Part shown: positions 1 through 5,933 of the stretch, one piece after another
How the letters are laid out: each line of letters begins with the position of its first letter
Position numbering within the stretch: position 1 is the first letter of the stretch
Origin: an uncultured Rickettsiales bacterium
Lineage (GTDB): Bacteria; Pseudomonadota; Alphaproteobacteria; Rickettsiales; Deianiraeaceae
Direction: 5' to 3'
Length of the DNA stretch: 6,923 nt
Assembly (NCBI GenBank): GCA_946544555.1
Contig: CAMNMI010000049.1
Span: 1 to 6,923, forward strand
Notes under the pieces: generated by a model
Told to the model about the DNA's origin: nothing
Database searches by the model: none
What the model saw: the letters and a program-made list of their open reading frames with translations, nothing else
Made by a program: the position numbers and the translations under genes

Positions 1-951
1 TTTGTCTATTTCCGCAATCTGAGAGACGGCCAAGTCATCTGACTGCAAGAGACGTCTTTGCTGTAATTGTATCTTTGAAATAGCTTTCATTCTGTCCGTG
101 AATGTGTATGACTGTGTGATAATAAACTCGCACGGCATACTCAAGAAGCCATCAAGAATACCAGCATAACTCTCTGGACGATACTCTTTTATGCTTACCA
201 TTCCTGCAAATCTGTGATAGTTTGGCCCGAATATTTCCATTGAACGAAAACCGAAATATAATCTCTGCGTGTTAATGTATTTTGAAATATTTCCGCGTGG
301 GACAAGCATTTTTTGCTCGTAGCAACCATTTGCAATGCGCCCTAAGAACTCGCAAATTTCCGAGAAATAGCCATCTTCCGTTTCACGAATTCCAAGCAAC
401 TGCGGTCTGTAAGCAGTCAAACCATTATAAACCCTGTCGCGAATTTCTTCAAGATCCATATATGCATCTTTCATTGCCTTGTCATTGGCACCGCTTTCAC
501 CTTTCAACTTTGCAAGCATTGTCTTCAAGAATGCAGTTTTTTTGTCCGGCCCTTGTTTGATAATTGTAACATAATACTCATTGATAAATGTTCTATCTGG
601 CCCATGTTTTTTCTTCCACTGTTTATTCAACATATCAGTGAATTCGTTTGTAAAATCACCCTCTGGAAATGCGCTATATTTTCTTCTTACGATATGCACA
701 TACATTGATAATCCCGCTACGGCCATACCTTTAAATAGGTTGTTTCTCAAAATTTTCTTGCTGTCTATTTCAAAGTCGTCTGCTGTCTGAAATGAAAAAC
801 CAATCAGCTTAATTACTGATATTAATTGGTTTGATGTGGTTAAAATTGTGTTCTCATCGTAGTGATAGGTGTATGGAACCATCTTTGAAAATGACTTTTC
901 GTGCTTTTCAACCCTGTTGTTTGCGTCCTTCGGCTTGAATAAAAAGAACAT
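1..951 (-). CDS. virB4: Type IV secretion ATPase VirB4, N-terminal part (runs off left edge)
   Basis: The minus strand is open from an ATG at 949-951 to the window edge (317 codons, no stop). The translation begins MFFLFKPKDANNRVEKHEKS. It contains stretches I recognise from Rickettsiales VirB4: PYTYHYDENTILTT (near residue 26), IKLIGFSFQTADD (near 47), FAGMVSIKEYRPES (near 249) and the final LQQRRLLQSDDLAVSQIAEI. This is the CagE/TrbE/VirB N-terminal domain. The Walker A/B ATPase half, expected after about residue 430 of a roughly 800-residue protein, lies outside the window. VirB4 is the cytoplasmic/inner-membrane ATPase that powers pilus assembly and substrate transfer in type IV secretion. 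The first ATG is chosen because a consensus promoter lies just upstream; no Shine-Dalgarno sequence is visible. No virB3 lies directly upstream, where it usually sits, so this may be the stand-alone second VirB4 copy that Rickettsiales often carry. Family identity is secure; which paralog it is, and whether the ATPase is intact, cannot be seen. Confidence 0.9.
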   Translation of the reverse strand, partial: MFFLFKPKDANNRVEKHEKSFSKMVPYTYHYDENTILTTSNQLISVIKLIGFSFQTADDFEIDSKKILRNNLFKGMAVAGLSMYVHIVRRKYSAFPEGDFTNEFTDMLNKQWKKKHGPDRTFINEYYVTIIKQGPDKKTAFLKTMLAKLKGESGANDKAMKDAYMDLEEIRDRVYNGLTAYRPQLLGIRETEDGYFSEICEFLGRIANGCYEQKMLVPRGNISKYINTQRLYFGFRSMEIFGPNYHRFAGMVSIKEYRPESYAGILDGFLSMPCEFIITQSYTFTDRMKAISKIQLQQRRLLQSDDLAVSQIAEIDK

Positions 952-967
952 TTAATTAACCAAATGG

Positions 968-995
968 ATTATAATATTTTCAAAAAAAATGTCAA
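968..995 (-). promoter_or_regulatory. Consensus sigma-70 promoter for virB4
   Basis: On the minus strand a perfect -35 box TTGACA (990-995) is followed by a 16-base, T-rich spacer and a perfect -10 box TATAAT (968-973). The predicted transcript would start near 961 and reach the virB4 ATG after only about 10 bases, so the mRNA would be close to leaderless. The leader contains the palindrome TTAATTAA directly before the start codon and no Shine-Dalgarno motif. Two perfect hexamers are unlikely by chance even in AT-rich DNA. Inference: virB4 is expressed constitutively from its own promoter rather than from a virB3 operon. Confidence 0.75.
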
Positions 996-1033
996 AAAAA
1001 TATAGATACCACCCCACAGATATTTTAAGAATT

Positions 1034-1114
1034 GTTGCGCGGCGCGGAGCGCGTTTGGCCGACGAGGAACGAGGCGCAGCCAAACGGCGAGGGCGTGGCC
1101 GCGGGCAGCGCAAC
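1034..1114 (+). repeat. GC-rich structured palindromic element, copy 1
   Basis: This 81-base element (61 of 81 bases G or C) lies in AT-rich intergenic DNA. It starts GTTGCGC and ends GCGCAAC, a 7 bp terminal inverted repeat that extends to 8 bp if 1033 and 1115 are counted. Inside are a short hairpin GCGC-GGA-GCGC (1042-1052), an 8 bp inverted repeat CGTTTGGC/GCCAAACG around a 19-base loop, and a GC-rich 3' arm containing GGGCGTGGCC. Copy 2 at 2240-2325 has the same arms in reverse orientation. The first 24 bases are identical and the last 34 bases (to 1115) differ at two positions, while the core between differs in sequence and length. Nothing in it looks like a coding frame or transposase. 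It resembles in kind the small palindromic repeats of bacterial genomes (REP/MITE-like, or Rickettsia palindromic elements), but I do not recognise the family. Confidence 0.8.
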
Positions 1115-1147
1115 ACAAAAAAAACAATATAACTAAACAAAAATAAT

Positions 1148-1175
1148 TTGATTGTTTTTTTTCTTTCGTTATCAT
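1148..1175 (+). promoter_or_regulatory. Possible promoter for the ankyrin-like gene
   Basis: TTGATT (1148-1153; 4 of 6 matches to the -35 consensus), a 16-base spacer and TATCAT (1170-1175; 5 of 6 to the -10 consensus) precede the ATG at 1198. Transcription would start near 1182, giving a leader of about 16 bases. A second loose -10 candidate, TATAAC, is at 1128-1133 but lacks a -35 box. In DNA this AT-rich such matches arise easily, so the call is weak. Confidence 0.3.
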
Positions 1176-1197
1176 GACATTGGTTTAATGTGATTTT

Positions 1198-2193
1198 ATG
1201 AACAAAAATGATAAAAAGTTTATTGATTATACTCAAGAAAAATATGTAGCTCTTTTTCCAACATTAGGACTTTCACTTGAACGAGGAAGTCACTCAAATG
1301 AAATCTTAAAAAAGATAGAAGAAGAATATGGCAAGGATATATTGGAAGGGATATACAACCTAACCTCGCAAAATGGAAATACTGCATTCCATGAGTTTAT
1401 AGCAAATGACAGAACGGATTATGCGTTAAGATTGCTAAAATTGATAGATGAAATAGCAACTAAAAACGGAAAAAGTAAAGAATTGCAGAATATAATACCT
1501 TTTACAAAATATGATGATTGCAAGAAAATGGGTGGAGAAGAAATACCAAGCAAAAATTTTCTAATGTTCGCGATAGCAAAAAAATACGATAATTCAAAAG
1601 AAGAAGAATTAATACAAACTGATAAACAAAGAGAAAAAATCATTGAGCAATTAACACAATACAAAAATAATCAAGCAATTCTCAAGGATGTTGGAGGCGG
1701 ATTTGGATACTTTTATTTGTTACAAATGAAAGATAGCGATGATCAAATTGACGAACTTAGTAAAAGAAAAGGTGATATAAAAATATTAAATCATAAAAAT
1801 CAATTCCAAAAGAATGACGCTGAATTAATTCATTGGTTAATTGATAAGGCACCAATGGAATGTCTACAACAAAAAGATAGTGAAGGCTATAACCTTGCCG
1901 ACTATGCTTTGATGAAAATGGATTATGAAATTTTACAACATTTGTTGGAAAGAGAGCCAAAGCTATTGGAAAGTTCAAAATTATATAATGATGTTTTGTC
2001 AGGTAAATTTAGTTATAAAGAAGCTGCAAAAAAGGTTGATGAAAGATATAGTGCTACAATAGCAATTGCCGATGAGAACGAGTGGAATTCCAAGAAAGAG
2101 GAAATCAGAAAATTCTTACAAGAGCGCAACAATATGAAACCAGTCAACAATCAAAAAATTGAAGAAAAAGAAAAATCTAATGGTATTGGTTAA
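1198..2193 (+). CDS. Orphan 331-residue protein with weak ankyrin-like repeats; candidate secreted effector
   Basis: I do not recognise this protein as a named family. It is hydrophilic, Lys/Glu/Asn-rich, with no signal peptide or membrane segment, so it should be cytoplasmic or secreted by a Sec-independent route. Three regions have the helix-turn-helix rhythm of ankyrin repeats: residues 58-84 (QNGNTAFHEFIANDRTDYAL, then RLLKLI), about 118-150 (FLMFAIAKKY and following helix) and 205-255 (IHWLIDKAP, then DSEGYNLADYALMKMDYEIL and QHLLERE). The match is degenerate and the repeats are not contiguous. The C-terminal 35 residues are strongly charged and end KEKSNGIG. Base composition is visibly more A-rich than in lptD or folD. 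The gene is divergent from virB4 and bracketed by two inverted GC-rich elements. Ankyrin proteins are common type IV effectors in intracellular alphaproteobacteria, so an effector role is plausible but inferred from neighbourhood only. The start is the first ATG; no Shine-Dalgarno motif is visible. Confidence 0.75.
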   Translation: MNKNDKKFIDYTQEKYVALFPTLGLSLERGSHSNEILKKIEEEYGKDILEGIYNLTSQNGNTAFHEFIANDRTDYALRLLKLIDEIATKNGKSKELQNIIPFTKYDDCKKMGGEEIPSKNFLMFAIAKKYDNSKEEELIQTDKQREKIIEQLTQYKNNQAILKDVGGGFGYFYLLQMKDSDDQIDELSKRKGDIKILNHKNQFQKNDAELIHWLIDKAPMECLQQKDSEGYNLADYALMKMDYEILQHLLEREPKLLESSKLYNDVLSGKFSYKEAAKKVDERYSATIAIADENEWNSKKEEIRKFLQERNNMKPVNNQKIEEKEKSNGIG

Positions 2194-2199
2194 CTAAAA

Positions 2200-2223
2200 T
2201 TTAACAAAAGATACTTCGTTAAA
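2200..2223 (+). other. AT-rich inverted repeat after the ankyrin-like gene
   Basis: TTTAAC (2200-2205) and GTTAAA (2218-2223) form a 6 bp inverted repeat with a 12-base spacer, starting 7 bases after the stop codon. The stem is AT-rich and no T-run follows, so it is a poor intrinsic terminator. It is listed because it is the only simple hairpin between the stop codon and the GC-rich element. Confidence 0.25.
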
Positions 2224-2239
2224 CAACCAATTAATTTAT

Positions 2240-2325
2240 GTTGCGCTGCCCGAGGCCACGCCCTCGCGGTTTGTATTTCGCTCCGCACTTCGTTTGTCGC
2301 ACAAACGCGCTCCGCGCCGCGCAAC
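2240..2325 (-). repeat. GC-rich structured palindromic element, copy 2 (inverted relative to copy 1)
   Basis: This is an 86-base element, 57 of 86 bases G or C. Read on the minus strand it begins with the same 24 bases as copy 1 (GTTGCGCGGCGCGGAGCGCG, then TTTG) and ends with nearly the same 34 bases. The core differs and is about 5 bases longer. Termini are GTTGCGC/GCGCAAC. On the plus strand, CGTTTGT-CGC-ACAAACG (2291-2307) is a perfect 7 bp hairpin with a 3-base loop, and a further copy of the GTTTGT complement lies at 2270-2275. In the arm near 2250-2265, CGAGG pairs with CCTCG, which copy 1 can only do with a mismatch. The element sits between the ankyrin-like stop codon and the lptD control region. 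No flanking target-site duplication is evident. Confidence 0.8.
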
Positions 2326-2327
2326 CA

Positions 2328-2333
2328 TATAAT
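2328..2333 (+). promoter_or_regulatory. Perfect -10 box upstream of lptD
   Basis: TATAAT lies two bases beyond the end of the second GC-rich element. The -35 position would fall inside the element, where no TTGACA-like hexamer is present, and there is no extended -10 TG. If used, transcription would start near 2340, giving a leader of about 85 bases to the preferred lptD start at 2425. The element would then supply the upstream promoter DNA. This is tentative because -10 boxes are frequent in AT-rich sequence. Confidence 0.35.
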
Positions 2334-2339
2334 CAAATA

Positions 2340-2363
2340 ACTGTTGCAAATTAAATCAACAGT
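2340..2363 (+). promoter_or_regulatory. 7+7 bp dyad in front of lptD (possible operator or leader hairpin)
   Basis: ACTGTTG and CAACAGT are perfect complements separated by the 10-base AT-rich spacer CAAATTAAAT. If the -10 box at 2328-2333 is active, the dyad begins at about +1, a typical place for a repressor operator or for a 5' leader stem-loop. It also contains the TTG at 2344, the most upstream possible lptD start, and so argues against that codon being used. No regulator can be named. Confidence 0.35.
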
Positions 2364-2424
2364 AATACTCATTTATCAGTTGTTTTTTGTGCGTAGTATA
2401 TTAAGATACATCTCTATTTTATTT

Positions 2425-4998
2425 GTGCGCACGCCAAAAATCCTATTACATGCCGCCATATATACATCATTATTGTCAAATGTTGCACTTGCAGAGCAAA
2501 AAAAAACATCCAATAAAACAGAGGTTGAAGCAGATTATCTAAAAGGCGGAAAAGATTTCTGGAAGGCAAGGGGGAATATCATTGTCAAAAGAGATGATAT
2601 TCTATTGAATGCAGATGAAGTTGACGCAATACAGGATAGTCAACAAGATCCAAAAAATAACGATGGCGGTAATTCTAAAAAACTAACTATTGATGCGCAA
2701 GGAGGCGTAAAACTTAGGACAGATGACAATCACATCATATTTGCAAAGTCGTTGTTTTACGATGAACGCAGTGCAAGCGGTAGAGCTAAAAATGCGCAAA
2801 TTTTTCCTGGGCCAAACAGACCACACACAGAGATATACACCACACAAGCGAACAGGCAGGGCAATTTATATTACATGACAAATGCAACGATGTGTCCGTG
2901 CAAGTTGTTCCAAAATGATGCAGTTGAGGAGATGAGAAAAAACAAATTCTCAAACATGACAACAGAGGAGGAGATTTTGAAAAAGCCAGACGGTGTCAAC
3001 CCACTTGATAACAAGGATGAAGAGCTGCATGATGATCTAAAAACTTCAGCAATATCTGTAAATTCTGACAGTGTTGAGTATGATGACGCTCAAAAGCTGA
3101 TAACCATGAGAAAAAACGTTTTTAGAATATTCGGTATTCCTGTGTTTTATCTACCAAAGATGTCAATGCATACTGATGACAGTGGAGATACCGGCTTCCT
3201 TATGCCAAGGCCAATTTTGTTCGGGCTACGACAATTCGGTGTTGAATTGCCATTTCACTGGAAAATAAATGACAACATGGACTTGACTGTCAGTAGAATG
3301 CAATATTTTAATTTTTCAAACGTATATAGACAAAAGACAGCTCCATACAAAGGCGTGCATAACGAAATGATGTTAAAGGATTTGCATCGCTATCGTGAAA
3401 GCAGTACAAATTTCCGTTTTAGACATCTTATAGCAAACAAATATGGTAACCAAAATTACTACTATATCAGCGGAATGTTGACCGATTGGACGCAACAGGT
3501 TAGCGATAGAACTGGCTATGGAAGTGTTGATGCAAAGGGTAAAATTAGAAAAGGTCTACGTTGGTTTCTGGAAGTTAATTCAAAGTTGCAATTTTCTCCA
3601 ACGACATTTTTGCGGTTGGATCAACTATACACATCCGACAACAAGTTTTTGTATATCTACAAGCTTGACTATAGGCAATTACAGAAAAATTCCGCCCACC
3701 TTTATGATGTTAGTCCAAACAGATATTATTCCGCCGAGGTATTCACTTATCAGCCAATGATTTTAAATCTTGACAAGAAAACAATTCCACTGGTCTTCCC
3801 GGTGTTGCGGGCGCATCATGACTTTAAAGAAAATCTTCTTGGTGGAAAATTCTACTTCAATTTCCATGGATATTATCTAAACCGACAGGAGGGCCTCACA
3901 CACACTGCGGGAGCTCTGGATTTAGGTTATAATTTGCCATACAAAACCAAACATGGAATAAAATTGACACTTGATACGATGATAAGAAACCAATATGACA
4001 ATGTCCAGTTTCGTAATGGGACAAACTCAATGCTTGCAAATGCAGTTGGTATTCAAATGAATAGGGAAAATGCATTGCACTTCTTCTTCGGGAATTATGC
4101 CAATCTGCTTGCTTCTCCTTATTACTACATGTCAAGATATGCAAGTTGGGGTGTCGGAAGTGATGGCGGAAGCTATCATGGTTATCATTTCTTGAACTTC
4201 AACAAACTGCAAGCAGAATATCCAATTATTATTAAATCATCACTTGGAAAGACAATTTTCAATCCAAAAGTCGCACTGCGCTACTCGCCAAATCATGGAA
4301 GAGGTATTTATGTGCCAGTTGACGACAACTTTGGTATGCAAATGAATTACCACAATGCATTTAACTTGATGCAGAGCAGCGGACTTGGTATCGTTGATAG
4401 AGGACTGTCAGCAGTATATGGATTTGACTTTACACACAGATTTACCAAGGACGTTGAAGTATATGGTGGATTAGCTAACAATACTAGATTGGATGGCAGT
4501 GTGAACGAACAACTGTTGGCTGATTTCAGTGGTTATCGCAGAACAGTTTCGGATCTTATGGGAAATGTTGGGGTGAAAGCATACAGATTTTATGCAAGTG
4601 GATATTTCAACTATGACATACATAGAAAAGAGATAAGAATGTTGGGTTCACAACTTGGTTATGGAGGCCAATATTTTACGTTCTCTATTAACTACGATGC
4701 ATTCTCCAAAAATGCAACATTTTTCAGACAAAAGCTTGATATGCTATCTTTCTATGGGAGTGTAAAACCTTTCAAAGGATGGCGCATATTCGCATCTGTG
4801 AACTATAACATATCAGGTATGCAAACACAGAATGGATGGAAAAAACCTGACTTTACATACTACCGTATTGGAACAATGTATGATTTCAGCTGCTTCCGTG
4901 TTGGTATTATAATCACAAGAAACAACATGCAAATGATTGGACTGCCAAGTATCACATCATATAGATTTGTATTTAGAATAAATGGTTTTGGCGGTTAA
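2425..4998 (+). CDS. lptD: LPS-assembly outer-membrane protein LptD
   Basis: LptD is the outer-membrane beta-barrel that, with LptE, inserts LPS into the outer leaflet. From GTG 2425 the protein has 857 residues and begins with a classic signal peptide: MRTPK, a hydrophobic core, then NVALA before EQKK (cleavage near residue 23). The frame is open back to TTG 2344, with GTG 2389 and TTG 2380 as other options; there is no nearby ATG. An OstA/LptA-like periplasmic domain spans about 34-150, and the barrel domain opens with the family-like FRIFGIPVFYLPKMSMH and TGFLMPRP. Only three cysteines are present: C157 and C159 in a CPC motif and C823 in YDFSCFRVG near the C-terminus. This fits a reduced version of the interdomain disulfides known from E. 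coli LptD. A charged stretch of about 35 residues follows the CPC region. The stop overlaps that of folD by 4 bases, tail to tail. Identity is confident; the start is uncertain. Confidence 0.9.
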   Translation: MRTPKILLHAAIYTSLLSNVALAEQKKTSNKTEVEADYLKGGKDFWKARGNIIVKRDDILLNADEVDAIQDSQQDPKNNDGGNSKKLTIDAQGGVKLRTDDNHIIFAKSLFYDERSASGRAKNAQIFPGPNRPHTEIYTTQANRQGNLYYMTNATMCPCKLFQNDAVEEMRKNKFSNMTTEEEILKKPDGVNPLDNKDEELHDDLKTSAISVNSDSVEYDDAQKLITMRKNVFRIFGIPVFYLPKMSMHTDDSGDTGFLMPRPILFGLRQFGVELPFHWKINDNMDLTVSRMQYFNFSNVYRQKTAPYKGVHNEMMLKDLHRYRESSTNFRFRHLIANKYGNQNYYYISGMLTDWTQQVSDRTGYGSVDAKGKIRKGLRWFLEVNSKLQFSPTTFLRLDQLYTSDNKFLYIYKLDYRQLQKNSAHLYDVSPNRYYSAEVFTYQPMILNLDKKTIPLVFPVLRAHHDFKENLLGGKFYFNFHGYYLNRQEGLTHTAGALDLGYNLPYKTKHGIKLTLDTMIRNQYDNVQFRNGTNSMLANAVGIQMNRENALHFFFGNYANLLASPYYYMSRYASWGVGSDGGSYHGYHFLNFNKLQAEYPIIIKSSLGKTIFNPKVALRYSPNHGRGIYVPVDDNFGMQMNYHNAFNLMQSSGLGIVDRGLSAVYGFDFTHRFTKDVEVYGGLANNTRLDGSVNEQLLADFSGYRRTVSDLMGNVGVKAYRFYASGYFNYDIHRKEIRMLGSQLGYGGQYFTFSINYDAFSKNATFFRQKLDMLSFYGSVKPFKGWRIFASVNYNISGMQTQNGWKKPDFTYYRIGTMYDFSCFRVGIIITRNNMQMIGLPSITSYRFVFRINGFGG

Positions 4999-5933
4999 TT
5001 ATGTGCTAATCCAGCAAGATAAGAGTTTAACATCAAACATGCTACTGTCATTGGACCAACACCCTTTGGCACTGGTGTAATGTGGTTTTGTAGCACCAGC
5101 TTTTTGTAATTCAAATCTCCACAAATTCCACCGTTTTCGTCTGGACGAATTGCTACATCAATGATTATTGCATCTGGCTTGATGACATCTGCGTCAATGT
5201 CAATTCCTGCGCCTGTGGCCGAGACAATAATATCTGCATGTGTCAGCAAATGGTCTATACTTCTACTTCTACTGTGGATGGTTGTAGTTGTTGCACCTGC
5301 TTGCGTAAGTAATCGCACCATTGGTCGCCCGACAAGATTTGAATTGCCGAACACAATCGCGTTTTTTCCTGATGGATTTATCATGTTTGTAATCAAATGC
5401 AGACACCCCAGCGGCGTGCAAGGAATGAATGGAAGTGTTTTGCCGAGCGCATGCGTATCAACATGCTTGTTTAGTGCCTCTTCCACAGAATACGGCACGC
5501 TTTTTGAATAGTGCAACAGCCCTGCATTGAGTGGAGACAACCCATCTAAGTCCTTATCCGGACGAATATGCATTAGTACATTGAATGTATTTATGTGCTC
5601 TGGCAGCGGCATTTGCACTATAAAGCCATGAACGGAATTATCATTGTTGACTTTGTCAATCTCGGCCAGTAGCTGTACCTCTGTGATGCTTTTTTCAAAG
5701 TGTTTGATTTCTGCATCTATTCCAAGTTCCACAGCCACTTTCCTCTTGCGATTGACGTATTTTGTGCTTGCAAAGTCATTTCCCACCTGAATAATTACAA
5801 TTTTCGGGACAAAACTCTCGCCAGCAATTAGCTCCTTTAATCTGTCCCTGATGTCCGCTGCTGTTGCATCACCGTCTATTTTGTTATACTTTTCTATTGT
5901 TTTGAAATCGTTTTCATTTATTTCCATAATCAT
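4995..5933 (-). CDS. folD: Bifunctional methylenetetrahydrofolate dehydrogenase / methenyltetrahydrofolate cyclohydrolase FolD
   Basis: FolD interconverts 5,10-methylene-, 5,10-methenyl- and 10-formyl-tetrahydrofolate in the cytoplasm, using NADP, and supplies formyl units for purines and initiator tRNA. The 312-residue protein is full length (family about 285-300) with an N-terminal extension of about 17 residues. Visible motifs in order: YVNRK (Y59 and K63, the catalytic Tyr-xxx-Lys), VQMPLPEH (Q107), PDKDLDGLSPLNAG (126-138), PCTPLG (171-176), the dinucleotide loop GNSNLVGRPM (196-205), ADIIVSATG (233-241), IIIDVAI and ITPVPKGVGPMT (285-296). The last motif is normally PVPGGVGPMT, so a Lys at residue 290 replaces a Gly. 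The start ATG at 5931-5933 overlaps the end of lpxB by 20 bases; a second in-frame ATG at 5925-5927 is equally possible. No Shine-Dalgarno motif is seen, so translation may be coupled to lpxB. Confidence 0.95.
   Translation of the reverse strand: MIMEINENDFKTIEKYNKIDGDATAADIRDRLKELIAGESFVPKIVIIQVGNDFASTKYVNRKRKVAVELGIDAEIKHFEKSITEVQLLAEIDKVNNDNSVHGFIVQMPLPEHINTFNVLMHIRPDKDLDGLSPLNAGLLHYSKSVPYSVEEALNKHVDTHALGKTLPFIPCTPLGCLHLITNMINPSGKNAIVFGNSNLVGRPMVRLLTQAGATTTTIHSRSRSIDHLLTHADIIVSATGAGIDIDADVIKPDAIIIDVAIRPDENGGICGDLNYKKLVLQNHITPVPKGVGPMTVACLMLNSYLAGLAHN

Noticed and set aside
282..790. Two plus-strand open frames of 92 and 69 codons
   Set aside because: They lie antisense to virB4, whose minus-strand translation matches its family throughout; their own sequences show no domain-like pattern.
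1034..1114. tRNA gene suggested by the 7 bp closing stem and cloverleaf-like outline
   Set aside because: The central stem is 8 bp with a 19-base loop, there is no recognisable T-loop GTTCRANNC or anticodon arm, and the second copy changes the core freely.
1033..1115. Intrinsic terminators formed by the GC-rich elements
   Set aside because: No T-run follows either element on a strand where a gene ends: the A/T tract after copy 1 is a run of A on the plus strand, and copy 2 is followed by CATATAATC.
952..1236. Minus-strand frame of 94 codons (and a 68-codon frame within it) across the first GC-rich element
   Set aside because: The translation is mostly the Arg/Pro/Ala-rich reading of the GC-rich repeat, and the frame overlaps the virB4 promoter and the ankyrin-like start.
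1020..2345. Target-site duplications around the elements or around the whole cassette
   Set aside because: Comparing flanks by eye, for each element and for the outer ends of the pair, showed no convincing direct repeat.
2190..2372. Minus-strand frame of 60 codons across the second GC-rich element
   Set aside because: It reads through the repeat and the lptD control region and has no relation to the frame crossing copy 1, so the repeats do not encode a shared peptide.
5161..5511. Plus-strand frame of 116 codons inside folD
   Set aside because: It is fully antisense to conserved FolD motifs and has no start context or family resemblance.
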